From the NCBI GenBank assembly GCA_032718475.1, contig JAUCBJ010000267.1, positions 45,664 through 109,663 on the forward strand: a stretch of DNA of 64,000 nucleotides, in the 5' to 3' direction. The position numbers and the translations under genes are program-made. The notes under the pieces were generated by a model. That model saw only the letters and a list, made by a program, of their open reading frames with translations. It did no database searches and was not told the origin of the DNA. The stretch is from Nemertoderma westbladi (lineage: Eukaryota; Xenacoelomorpha; Nemertodermatida; Nemertodermatidae). Positions 42,852-52,209 of this stretch are shown here, one piece after another. Each line of letters opens with the position of its first letter. Positions within the stretch are counted from its first letter, which is position 1.

Positions 42852-43714
42852 GTAGTAACCTGTCTGTTGTAATAACCAGATATTCTAACCCTTTGTTAGG
42901 CTGGTTAGTAGACTTCTTGTAAAATTACCCTAAAAATTCGTATTTGTGTATTTGTAATTAAATTTTTGTGTTTATTTAGAGATTGTAATCTCAACCAGAA
43001 TTGTACGTAATTTGTAGTATTAAGTAACTTAGTTAAATTAGAATTATTTGTTTTAGTGTCCAACAAGTAGCACTCCACTGAGAGCGCACAGCTTCTGTGT
43101 AGTGACTCCCCCAGAAATAATAACATTTATTTCAAACATTGACAAAAACCCATTTCCACGGGTATATATATATATTATAAATCAACTCAAACGATTTATA
43201 AATAGTAGGCCTGCCATACAACAATTAGGTCTCAATATCAGTTGGACTACTGCTTAAATAACGGTAATAAAGTAAGTTAAAGTAATCAAGTAACCCTTAA
43301 AATTCAGAAATTCAATTATTCTAAAATAATTGATATACCGGTATTTACAATAGGCTTATTATCTTTATTTTATAAATATAGGCTGAAATTATACCGGTAT
43401 TCTGTAATTAATTCTAGTCTGTAATTATACTTATATATATACATTATAAGTGTAAGCTGTATACCGGTATTCAAGATAGGCCTATTATATATATAAACTT
43501 AGGCTGAAATCATACCGGTATTCTGTAATTAATTCTAGTTACTAATAATACTTATATATACCATAAGCATACCGGTATTCTAATATTATATATATATTAC
43601 GCTACACTGAGTAGCAGTATCGGTAATTAATTACTAGGCTAGCAGTTAATACTGAATTACTAGACTTGCTTTAACTGTATTTATAGCCGTAGGCATTCAA
43701 CTGTGTAAACAAAC
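42852..43714 (+). other. Element C leader, second part (no gene)
   Basis: Parallels B 33110-33953. It contains repeated units with ATACCGGTAT and TAGGCCTA/TAGGCTTA palindromes just before gag and no coding frame. Confidence 0.6.
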
Positions 43715-46700
43715 ATGTCTGACACAACCCAATCACTGTCGGATAGTCTCCTAGATAGTGTTAGAATGACTGTTAGACAGTGTCTTAAAAGGATCAGTGA
43801 CCCAGATCCAAGTATAGAACATCCTAGATCCAAGTCTAAGTCCCCTCCTACTGTAAGAAAGGCCATCCCTACAGTAGTAGTGTCAGACCCTAGACTAGTA
43901 GAACATCGTAGGTCTATCATAGGCACTCGAGCTCAGGTCAAGCGGGACCAAGAAGCAGCGGAACAGCAACAACCCGCGAGCCAAGAACTTATTTCTCAGC
44001 GGCCCGACAGCTCCAGTAGCGAGGATACTGTAGAGCTGACACCCGAGCGCGGAGCAAGGATGACGGATGCGGTTTATTCGGATCCCCTTCTCATCCTTCC
44101 TGCAGCCGTACTCACTAGGTTATTGATTGCGGTGGAAGAACACCAGATCGATTGGGCGAGAAGTAAGCGATCAACTAAAGATAGTTATGCGGGATACACA
44201 AGGGAAGAACTGAAGTCTATGGTCGAGTCGCAATGGAACTTCCCCGGACCCGGACTCCCGTTTGATTTATCAGAAGCTGCCTGGGAAGACATACACCGGA
44301 TGGGAGTAGCCAAGGAAACCATCGATCCAGCTGTGTGGAAGAGGTCCACAGCCGGATACGCACAGGGATTCTTAAGCTCTATGGAGCGAGTAAAAGAACA
44401 ACTGTTTCAACAACCTCAAGGACCTCAAGAGCAGGGACAACTGCTTTATCAAGTTAGAGAAAGAATTCTGCGAATTAGGATAATCTTATCGGCCTTTGAG
44501 GAGGCTTCTAAAAGAAGACAAGACACGTCGTTGCAAGTTGCCATAAAGACTTGGTTTCAACGGGTGAGTCTCCAAGTTCAAGGAACGGCTCAGTGGAAAG
44601 CTCAGCTGGAGGAGCGCTCAACCCATGGAGAATCAACAGACGCTACTTTTTCCCAAGTGGAAAGTGAAGCGACGGCAGAGAACCCGCATAAGAGGGATGC
44701 CATTGATATCTATCTGTCAGACTATCAACGTTTCTTAGGTGATGAAGAGTTGAGGAGAAGGTTGGATGGACTTAACCCTAATAGTGAAGGAGCACAGCGT
44801 GTGCTTGACGCCATCGACGTGGATAGGTTAGCGGCGAACCAAGCTAAATTCGATGAACAACTCCGCATCGCTAGAGACCAAGAAGAAAAGGTGAAGAAAA
44901 AACGCATAGAAGACAGAAAGAAAGCAGCAGTAGCAGCTGCAGAAGCCGAAAGGAAAGCAGCCGAAGAGGAAAGTAAAGCAGCCGAAATGGAAAGAAAAGC
45001 GGCAGCGGCAGAGGCAGAAGCGAAAAGAAAAGCGGCAGCGGCAGAGGCAGAAGCGAAAAGAAAAGCAGCCGAAATGGAAAGAAAAGCGGCAATGGCAGCG
45101 GCAGAAGCAGAGCGGATAGCGGCTGAAGAGATCGCCCAATTAGAATTGGAAAATATTCAGGAGAATCAAGACTGCATAAATAAACAGTTAACAGCTAGTA
45201 ATATGCAGATGATGAATCGATCTACTCCCAAAAGACAGGGATATACATCATCTGAGGAAGGCGATACCACCGATACTGAAGGCAAAGGAAATAGATCTCA
45301 CCTAAGCAGACGTAAAAGAACATCCCACCGTCAGAAATTGCCTGATTTGCCTCCAGCTGTTAGAAGGCAACTAAATAACACCAACTTAGGTAGTACAGAA
45401 CCCACAGACCAAATAATTACAATAGAGAGACTCCCTACTATAGTAGATGAGCCTGAAATAATTAGGCCTGTTCCCGAAGCCACCCTTTTGGTGGTAGAGA
45501 CACCTGTACTCCCTGAACCTACCTCTAAATTCCCTTTGCACAGTACCAAGCTACCTGTGCCCAGCAGAACAGCCCATGAGACAGTTCATGCCCTGGACTC
45601 CGAGCGTAATATTCATGATTTGTCGCCCGTTGTCCCTCGTCCGCCCGCTACAACGTTGGCGAATCCCGCTTCGGCGGTCGAATGGGTGGATGAGAGACGA
45701 CGGGGGATGGATCTCCTGCTCGGACAGATGCAGGAGACCGTTCAGCAATTCAAGGGCACAGTAAGGGAAAGTAGGCTAGAGTTGCAAGAAGTGCAGCAAA
45801 GTATCGCGCTAGAACGCGATAAATTAGTAAATACACAAAGGGGTATACCACCACCCCCTGTAACAATGTGTCAACCTGTTATGTCTGAAGTATCTCATGC
45901 GCAAGGTGTGGAGCCTACATGCATCTATACTGCTAGCGAAGTAGAAACTCCTATAGTGAACCCTATTAAGGGTAATTATAGACCTGTTGATAATGATATT
46001 CCCTATAGACCGGATCATAATCCGAGAAATTTATATACCGATAACTCGATATTAAATAACACGATGGCCCAAGAAAGTTTTACGCGTCAAATGGCTAGAA
46101 CCGAAGCCCGGCAAGCGGTAAAGGTGGGAGAGATCGTCAAGTTCAATGGAGATGAGATGAAATGGTTACCTTTTAATGAATATTACAAAGATAACATACA
46201 GAACTCTGTACTATCTAATGGAGAGAAACTTAGATTCCTCATCGAGTGCTTGGAAGGATCTCCCAAGTTAATGGCGTTAAAGTTTATTGGACATCCAGAC
46301 GGATTAAGACAAGTTTGGGATACACTAAACATCAGGTATGGTAATAGGAATAACATAGCTGGGTATTTGTATGCAAAGTTGGTAGCGCCCCGAAAGTTTA
46401 TTAGCAGCGGGATTATAGAGTTTTCCGATGAGATTCAGGAGATCTGCAGACAATTAGATTGGCTAGGTAAGTCTCATGAGTATCAGAGTGCTATGGTTAT
46501 TAGAGCAGTGGCTTCTACTTTACCGAAGGGTGGAGTAGGTACACGCTGGGATAAGAAAGTGTTATATATGATGGAACAACAACGACGAGACCCTACCATG
46601 GCTGATCTCATGTCATTCTTAGATAGAGAAGTGAAATTACAGCTCCTAAGGCAGTCCAGAGAGAAGACACTGGAAAACAAGGTAAGTGAGAAACCCGTTT

Positions 46701-48406
46701 CTAGGAGAAGGGTAACACCAGTGTGTTATACAGACGACGGCGAAAGCCAGACTTCTCAAGGAGAGGATAGCGGGAAAGACACTGAAAGATCTTATTATGT
46801 CAATAAAACGCCTAAAGACCAGGTAAGTAAATTCAAGTCTCGAACCAATGACAGGAGAGAACAGGTAAGAAAAACTCCTCCTACGTCTCCCAAGAGAATT
46901 CAGGTGAGAAAGCCCGAGGAAAGAACGAACGTGCACCACACAGCACATGTTAAAGTAAGTAACATCAAGCCCAAATGTGTGCTGTGCGATGGGCCCCACC
47001 GTTTAAGTGCGTGTGATGAATTCCTGAAGAAATCACTAAAGGACAGACGTGAAGTCATGTGGGATAAGCGGTTGTGTTATAATTGCCTCAGACGAGGACA
47101 CCAACGGCGAACCTGTTACTCCGACGTAAGGTGTGCAAAGTGCGGCGCAAAACATCATATCTTGTTGCACACGGAATTCGAACGAAACAGCCCGAGTCAG
47201 GTAAGTGAGTCCGAACTACATGTCCAATTCAGTGATGTGAACGACACTGACCAATATTCTGAGATGGAAGGATTCTATACGGACGAATTCTCCGACGAAA
47301 ACGAATCCTGTTACCTAACAAATACCGCAGTGTATCGAGCACTTACGTATGAAAAAGACACCGACAGCGAGCCCCCCCTAACTACTTCTGACAGACAACC
47401 ATCTTGGAAAGCACCACCTTCCAATGTAGGAATCCGAGAATTTCCTGTAGTACAGGTAAGGGTCCACGGACCTAAAAGGAGTTATGTAGTGAACGCCCTC
47501 CTTGACTCCGGTAGTACAGGAACATTCATCGACAAAGAACTAGCCGAAGACATCTTTGCTGGACAACCCAAGTTCCGAACTGAGCTAAACATGTCAGGAA
47601 TTATGCAGGTTTGGAAATCTACAGTAATCGCAGATTATTATGTAGGTGCGTTGTCCACCCCCCAGGATGAACTAGGAGAACACAGCATAAGGTCAGTAAA
47701 AATGTTAGCGATAAAGAACTTCGCGACCAGCCAAGTGGAACCTTATAACTGGGATGAGGACGATTTCACCCAGCAGTTTGAAATACCTAGATTCAACACC
47801 GATTACCCTGGAGTCCAAATACTCATCGGTCAAAATGCGCATGAAGCGCTCGAGACATTGGAGAAACGGCCTGCTCAACCGCAACCTCTACAAGTTTATG
47901 CGGGAAGAACTAGAGTAGGTTGGTACTTTACTGGCCCTTCTCGTAGAACTCTTATGGAAAGATTACCAAAAGAACAGGTATATCAATTAAGTGAACGGGA
48001 AGTGGAGAGCAGTGAAGTTGACGACCCAACTGAGGGAACACCATACTCCTCAGATAATGACGACATCAACTCCAATGTAGATCAATGGAGACATTGCCCC
48101 GAGACGATCAATCTAGCCGACATCGCCTCCAGAGGAGCAACTCCTCAAGAACTTACAGATACTCCAGACTGGTTAGGTGAACCCGACTTCCTAAGTAAAG
48201 AAGATGAATGGCCTCCCCATCTTAACCCGGCGAAGATTAGACAGGCCAAGGGAGCGGAGAAAGTAACACAACCACTCAATCGCCCAGCTGGTCGTTTATG
48301 TTTACTGGAAAGAGACCGAAAACTGTCCGGAAACTATGGAAGGCAAGATACTCTTCCCACGACCACCTCCCTAATCCAACAAATATCTAGGGACTCCATA
48401 ACGTAA
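43715..48406 (+). CDS. Element C Gag-protease with fused RNase H tail (1563 aa)
   Basis: ATG in AAACATGTCTGAC. A disordered N-terminus is followed by an Ala/Glu/Lys coiled coil (about 386-486), a DUF1759-like Gag domain (about 789-980), and Cys/His knuckles from about 1086: CVLC...HRLSAC, CYNCLRRGHQRRTC and CAKC...HH. A DUF1758-like protease has LLDSGSTGTF (Asp about 1264). Then, at about residue 1455, the frame jumps directly to WRHCP...NLADIASRG, which is the end of RNase H in element A. About 1.7 kb of RT and RNase H is missing, yet the join is in frame. The frame ends before any integrase motif. Gag and protease look intact, so this may be a Gag-supplying, Pol-deficient element. Confidence 0.88.
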   Translation: MSDTTQSLSDSLLDSVRMTVRQCLKRISDPDPSIEHPRSKSKSPPTVRKAIPTVVVSDPRLVEHRRSIIGTRAQVKRDQEAAEQQQPASQELISQRPDSSSSEDTVELTPERGARMTDAVYSDPLLILPAAVLTRLLIAVEEHQIDWARSKRSTKDSYAGYTREELKSMVESQWNFPGPGLPFDLSEAAWEDIHRMGVAKETIDPAVWKRSTAGYAQGFLSSMERVKEQLFQQPQGPQEQGQLLYQVRERILRIRIILSAFEEASKRRQDTSLQVAIKTWFQRVSLQVQGTAQWKAQLEERSTHGESTDATFSQVESEATAENPHKRDAIDIYLSDYQRFLGDEELRRRLDGLNPNSEGAQRVLDAIDVDRLAANQAKFDEQLRIARDQEEKVKKKRIEDRKKAAVAAAEAERKAAEEESKAAEMERKAAAAEAEAKRKAAAAEAEAKRKAAEMERKAAMAAAEAERIAAEEIAQLELENIQENQDCINKQLTASNMQMMNRSTPKRQGYTSSEEGDTTDTEGKGNRSHLSRRKRTSHRQKLPDLPPAVRRQLNNTNLGSTEPTDQIITIERLPTIVDEPEIIRPVPEATLLVVETPVLPEPTSKFPLHSTKLPVPSRTAHETVHALDSERNIHDLSPVVPRPPATTLANPASAVEWVDERRRGMDLLLGQMQETVQQFKGTVRESRLELQEVQQSIALERDKLVNTQRGIPPPPVTMCQPVMSEVSHAQGVEPTCIYTASEVETPIVNPIKGNYRPVDNDIPYRPDHNPRNLYTDNSILNNTMAQESFTRQMARTEARQAVKVGEIVKFNGDEMKWLPFNEYYKDNIQNSVLSNGEKLRFLIECLEGSPKLMALKFIGHPDGLRQVWDTLNIRYGNRNNIAGYLYAKLVAPRKFISSGIIEFSDEIQEICRQLDWLGKSHEYQSAMVIRAVASTLPKGGVGTRWDKKVLYMMEQQRRDPTMADLMSFLDREVKLQLLRQSREKTLENKVSEKPVSRRRVTPVCYTDDGESQTSQGEDSGKDTERSYYVNKTPKDQVSKFKSRTNDRREQVRKTPPTSPKRIQVRKPEERTNVHHTAHVKVSNIKPKCVLCDGPHRLSACDEFLKKSLKDRREVMWDKRLCYNCLRRGHQRRTCYSDVRCAKCGAKHHILLHTEFERNSPSQVSESELHVQFSDVNDTDQYSEMEGFYTDEFSDENESCYLTNTAVYRALTYEKDTDSEPPLTTSDRQPSWKAPPSNVGIREFPVVQVRVHGPKRSYVVNALLDSGSTGTFIDKELAEDIFAGQPKFRTELNMSGIMQVWKSTVIADYYVGALSTPQDELGEHSIRSVKMLAIKNFATSQVEPYNWDEDDFTQQFEIPRFNTDYPGVQILIGQNAHEALETLEKRPAQPQPLQVYAGRTRVGWYFTGPSRRTLMERLPKEQVYQLSEREVESSEVDDPTEGTPYSSDNDDINSNVDQWRHCPETINLADIASRGATPQELTDTPDWLGEPDFLSKEDEWPPHLNPAKIRQAKGAEKVTQPLNRPAGRLCLLERDRKLSGNYGRQDTLPTTTSLIQQISRDSIT

Positions 48407-50050
48407 CAACATACGGAGTGGGTGTGTGACTACATTATTTTATATTTATTTTATTATTTTATATTATGTATGTATTATTATGTAATTTTATTATAATCGT
48501 TTTATTTAATTTTATTTAGTAACATGTTATTTTAGCGAGCATTTAGTAGATTAGTGCAATATATTCGCATTTATTACGTAATTACTTATATTATATATTT
48601 AGTGCGACGGCGAGAAATAATTCTTTTTCTCCTTCCTTACTGCCCGTATTACATTATAAATACGTGACTACAGTAAGATGAAATGTCCGTACTTATTAAA
48701 GTACAATAAAGCCACTACTATATTCAAGTATTATTGGTAGGCAGAGTATTAGGAATGCAAAGTTCAGATCCTCGTGTCTCGGCTAAACCAAGCTCTGGGT
48801 AGACCTTGGAAACGACTTGCCTCTTCACACTGACATTGCTTCGTGCGATATTGCTCTCATACCGTATATTAAATAATACATATAGTAGCGTGATGTCCCT
48901 TTAACAGTAGCGTACAACGCAAATAAATCTGTTAAACCCTTTGACCATCTGTAATTCTAGTCGATTAAGATATCGCGGCACCCACCGATATACTTGAAAG
49001 ACAAAATTCTAGAATCAATGGTTAACGTCCCCAGACAAGTTCTGGAATAAACTGGTGCCCATCCTAAATATTAATTATTAATATTTACAAAATCTGTCAA
49101 ATATCAGATCCTTTAAAATTCTAGTCGATTAAGATATCGTAGCACTTACCGATACTCTTTAAAAGACAAAATTCCTAGAATCAAGGATCCCAGTCCCCAG
49201 ACACGTTCTGGAATAAAATTACGTCTATTTAACATTAAATAATAAAATTTACGGGAATAAATTTAAATTCATATATTTCAATGAATTTAATAAATTGTCA
49301 TTTTATACAATTTATAACATTCCCAAAATTCCATTAATTAATAGATCATGGGAGCGGAGATTCACTATATTAAGTGTATTTGTGTGTGAGAATCTCCAAT
49401 GTATAGTCAATAGCCGATAAAATTCATAAAATCATATATAGAGAGGATATTGACAATTAAAGAATTACTATTAAATAGCATCCCAGATCTGTATGCATGA
49501 GAATTACCCTAATTCTACCGCTAGCTTTCCATAATGTCACCATGGCAACAACCACGCTAGAATTAGAAGCGAGTTAACAGAACAATAAAAAGCTTGCTCA
49601 TTGAATAGCATACGGAATAAATAGCACACCGCTAGTATCCAAGGATACATAATAACAACGTGACATTCTGGAAGGCACTTGACTAACGGACAAATGACCC
49701 GAATGTGTGATAGAATGTGTACCATTTGTGACAGTTACGTGGAATTTGTGCGTTTGTAGGTGAATGTTACTACTAAGGTGTGTTTACAGTAGCGAGTCGC
49801 AATTGTGAAAGTAACCCTAACTCTCCAGTAAGAACCTGAAGTATATCTAAGCCTTTGGGACGGATGGTGGAGTGGCTCGTGCTGGTTGTTGTAGTCGTTG
49901 TGCAGCTACGACGTTGGCGATAGGCACATCGGCGAAAGTACACCAGCGCTGAGGATCTTACACTGTCCGGGGGCAGAGAGGGGTAGGCAGCGACGCCCGC
50001 TCGCCTAAATATAAACTCATTATAATATGGATAAACTTATATAGCAGATA
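48407..50050 (+). other. Element C region between Pol remnant and accessory gene
   Basis: 1.6 kb, very AT-rich, no integrase motif and no convincing gene. It holds two diverged direct repeats of about 107 bp (about 48955-49058 and 49114-49218), both with TTCTAGTCGATTAAGATATC and a later TTCTGGAATAAA, with a 55-bp gap. The deletion that removed integrase must lie near its left edge. Confidence 0.6.
48955..49218 (+). repeat. Two diverged direct repeats of about 107 bp
   Basis: Both copies share ATTCTAGTCGATTAAGATAT, AAGACAAAATTC and CCCCAGACA...TTCTGGAATAAA. They are separated by AT-rich sequence. Origin unknown. Confidence 0.7.
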
Positions 50051-51163
50051 TGATTGAGTTGATAGAAGATGATCTTGGTATCAGGGAACGATATACTCTA
50101 CCTTTACAAGCGTTTGTTGATAGCTTGATACGCGGCGACGCTGGTCCAACTACTACGGAGGACGATGGTCGTTATATCTAACCGCCAATGTCCCGGGAGC
50201 AACTTGCGCGTGGGTTAGACTGTAGAAAATTCACCGCTCGCTATACGCATCGTAATGGTACGTATATGGACTTCTTAACTACTGGTCATCCTATCGACCT
50301 ACACGATACGAACGATATAGACACCAAAGGGAAATGGTTTATTTAAATATCATACCCAGCGGAAGCGGAATGATAAACTGAGACTCGAACACGAAAATTC
50401 TATTCGAAACCGACTCGAAAGTGCAGATGTCGAAGAGCCGGATAAATGCAGCGACTCCACCAAATACCTGGAATTCTTGAGAGAAACCTATCTCGATATT
50501 ACCAGTCAACAGAATCTAGAAACTCGATATCCTCAAGGTATACATCATGACCGCATGGTAGAACTCAAACGGCTCTATTCCACTATGATGTATCTTACCG
50601 CCGATCGATCGCTACCTGTTGTACCGGATAGCTTCGAACGGATGGAGGAATATTGTAAAACCGAATAAATATCACCCGCATTTGCGATGAATGCCCAAGA
50701 CCCAACCAACAAACGGAAAGACATAAACATCCGCGGAGACGTTGCTTTAAACACGGTTTTACTCGCTATACTTACGGGAGTTTCGAGCGAAACTTGTTCG
50801 ATGTATCACCTACGCTCATTCGACTCAGACGATCCTTAAATAAACCAATGATCAGAGTTTCGGAATACTCGATCAGAACTCCTCATTCCCTAGTGAGACT
50901 TCAGACTCTTGATCCTATTAGTATGACGGATCCTCCCGAGCTGTACTCACTACTCAAAGATCTAGTGTTACCTGAACAATTAGTCGGTGGCACCCCAGTT
51001 GTGGGCTTCCTAGATACTAGCCCATTCTACCTAGCCGGATTGGGACGCGGACATTTAATATCGCCGTTTAACCCTTACCATCGTCCCGTCCCGGCTTAAC
51101 ACGATATAACCTGTCACCAAAGTGGCGGAGAACGTTGTACCAAACGAGTTAAACGCTATTCTA
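50051..51163 (+). pseudogene. Element C accessory gene, 5' part (decayed)
   Basis: ATG at 50051 opens 43 codons to a TAA (at about 50180). The same frame continues to about 50346 (SREQLARGLDC, THRNGTYMDF). A frameshift leads to a frame with RKRNDKLRLEHENS and YLEFLRETYLD and TRYPQG, which stops at about 50666. From about 50690 a further frame (open 50794-51099) carries KPMIRVSEYS and TLDP. All landmarks match B and, more distantly, A, so this supplies the N-terminus missing from B. At least two stops and two frame changes make it non-functional here. Confidence 0.7.
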
Positions 51164-51567
51164 CAAAGATCAGAAAGGAAACCTGCGTTTGTTCAGATAA
51201 ACGTAAGTTGTAACAGCAAGTCCAAGCGATAAACGAATTGTCTTTATCTCAGTTCGATTGTGAAATCCAGAATCTCTAAGAAGATATCGAACTTAGACAA
51301 CCCCATTCTCTGCGAGAGTTTTTGGATGAACGTATCCAGCTACGAGCGGAGGAAAATCAGCTCGAGGAGAAGCATATCGAAACGGCGGATACCCCGACCA
51401 TTTATAGCCCTCCTAGTAAAGTGGCTCGCCCCAAAGAGAAAGGGACTCTTGCTAGCCTCAAAAACTGCGTAAACGCCGTCTGTGTAAGAAAGACTAACTG
51501 TTTAGAGTATCTTTATATTTTAGAAACTGTGATTTGTTATATTTTATAGACTTAAATCCCATTTTCT
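51164..51567 (+). pseudogene. Element C accessory gene, 3' part (decayed)
   Basis: Contains the LREFLDERIQ region and a partly frame-shifted version of the basic C-terminal tail. It lacks about 40 bp present in B near 38118-38157. Ends shortly before the candidate polypurine tract GGGAGCGG (51568-51575). Confidence 0.55.
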
Positions 51568-51575
51568 GGGAGCGG

Positions 51576-52209
51576 TGTAAAAGCTTTTGCGTAATTAGCC
51601 GGTTATTTTCCCCGTAACGTACTCTGTAGTTGGTTTACTGGGCATAAAAAGGCCGTGTCCTTACTGTACTGGTGTTTTAGAGGACATAAAAGCCATTTCT
51701 TCTGTATTTGTACTTTAGAGGACATAATCCGCAATTTCGGGACGCAATAAGCTCGATACTCTTGAAAACAGTGTCGCTACCATGACGACGGCTAACAGCT
51801 GATATTGCCACGTCGACATTTCTTTGTTTCTTTGTTCTCTCGTTGTTCGGTCGACCAATCAGAGCGTTTTTGTCTCTGTGTTGGAGGTGGATACAGAAAC
51901 TCAGGAATTCAGTGTTATGTTTTTGCCCAGAGCCTAAGAACACCGGCTTTTGGCACCTCCGTGTTTCAGTCTTTAGTCTTACATTAGTAGGCTTAATTAT
52001 AGAACGTATATCTGTTATCGAGTTACCTTATCAATGCTTACTAAACATATCATGCATATCTTACTTAACATTACTGCTTTTGCTGTCGGTTATTCATTAT
52101 ATTTGTTGATGGAAGATTATATTTGGAATACTGATCAATAGTCAGACACCCAACCTTCTTGATATACTAAAGGTTAGAGAGACCGGTTACAGATAAACGA
52201 TTGCGACCT
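51576..52209 (+). repeat. Element C 3' LTR, truncated
   Basis: Starts TGTAAAAGC and runs 634 bp, then joins satellite abruptly after GATTGCGACCTG. About 510 bp of the LTR end is missing compared with the 5' copy. The loss was probably a deletion or recombination with the satellite. Confidence 0.88.

Larger units (their letters stand above)
30489..52209 (+). mobile_element. Element C: internally deleted BEL/Pao element (outer element)
   Basis: Starts with the first 48 bp of an LTR (TGTAAAAGC...) at 30489-30536. It is then split by element B and resumes at 39525 with the rest of the 5' LTR, which ends at 40621. Its leader, gag-protease frame, spacer, decayed accessory gene and 3' LTR (51576-52209) follow. 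The 3' LTR is cut short at 52209 where satellite resumes, so no target duplication can be tested. It belongs to the same family as B (very similar Gag) and is diverged from A. Confidence 0.85.
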
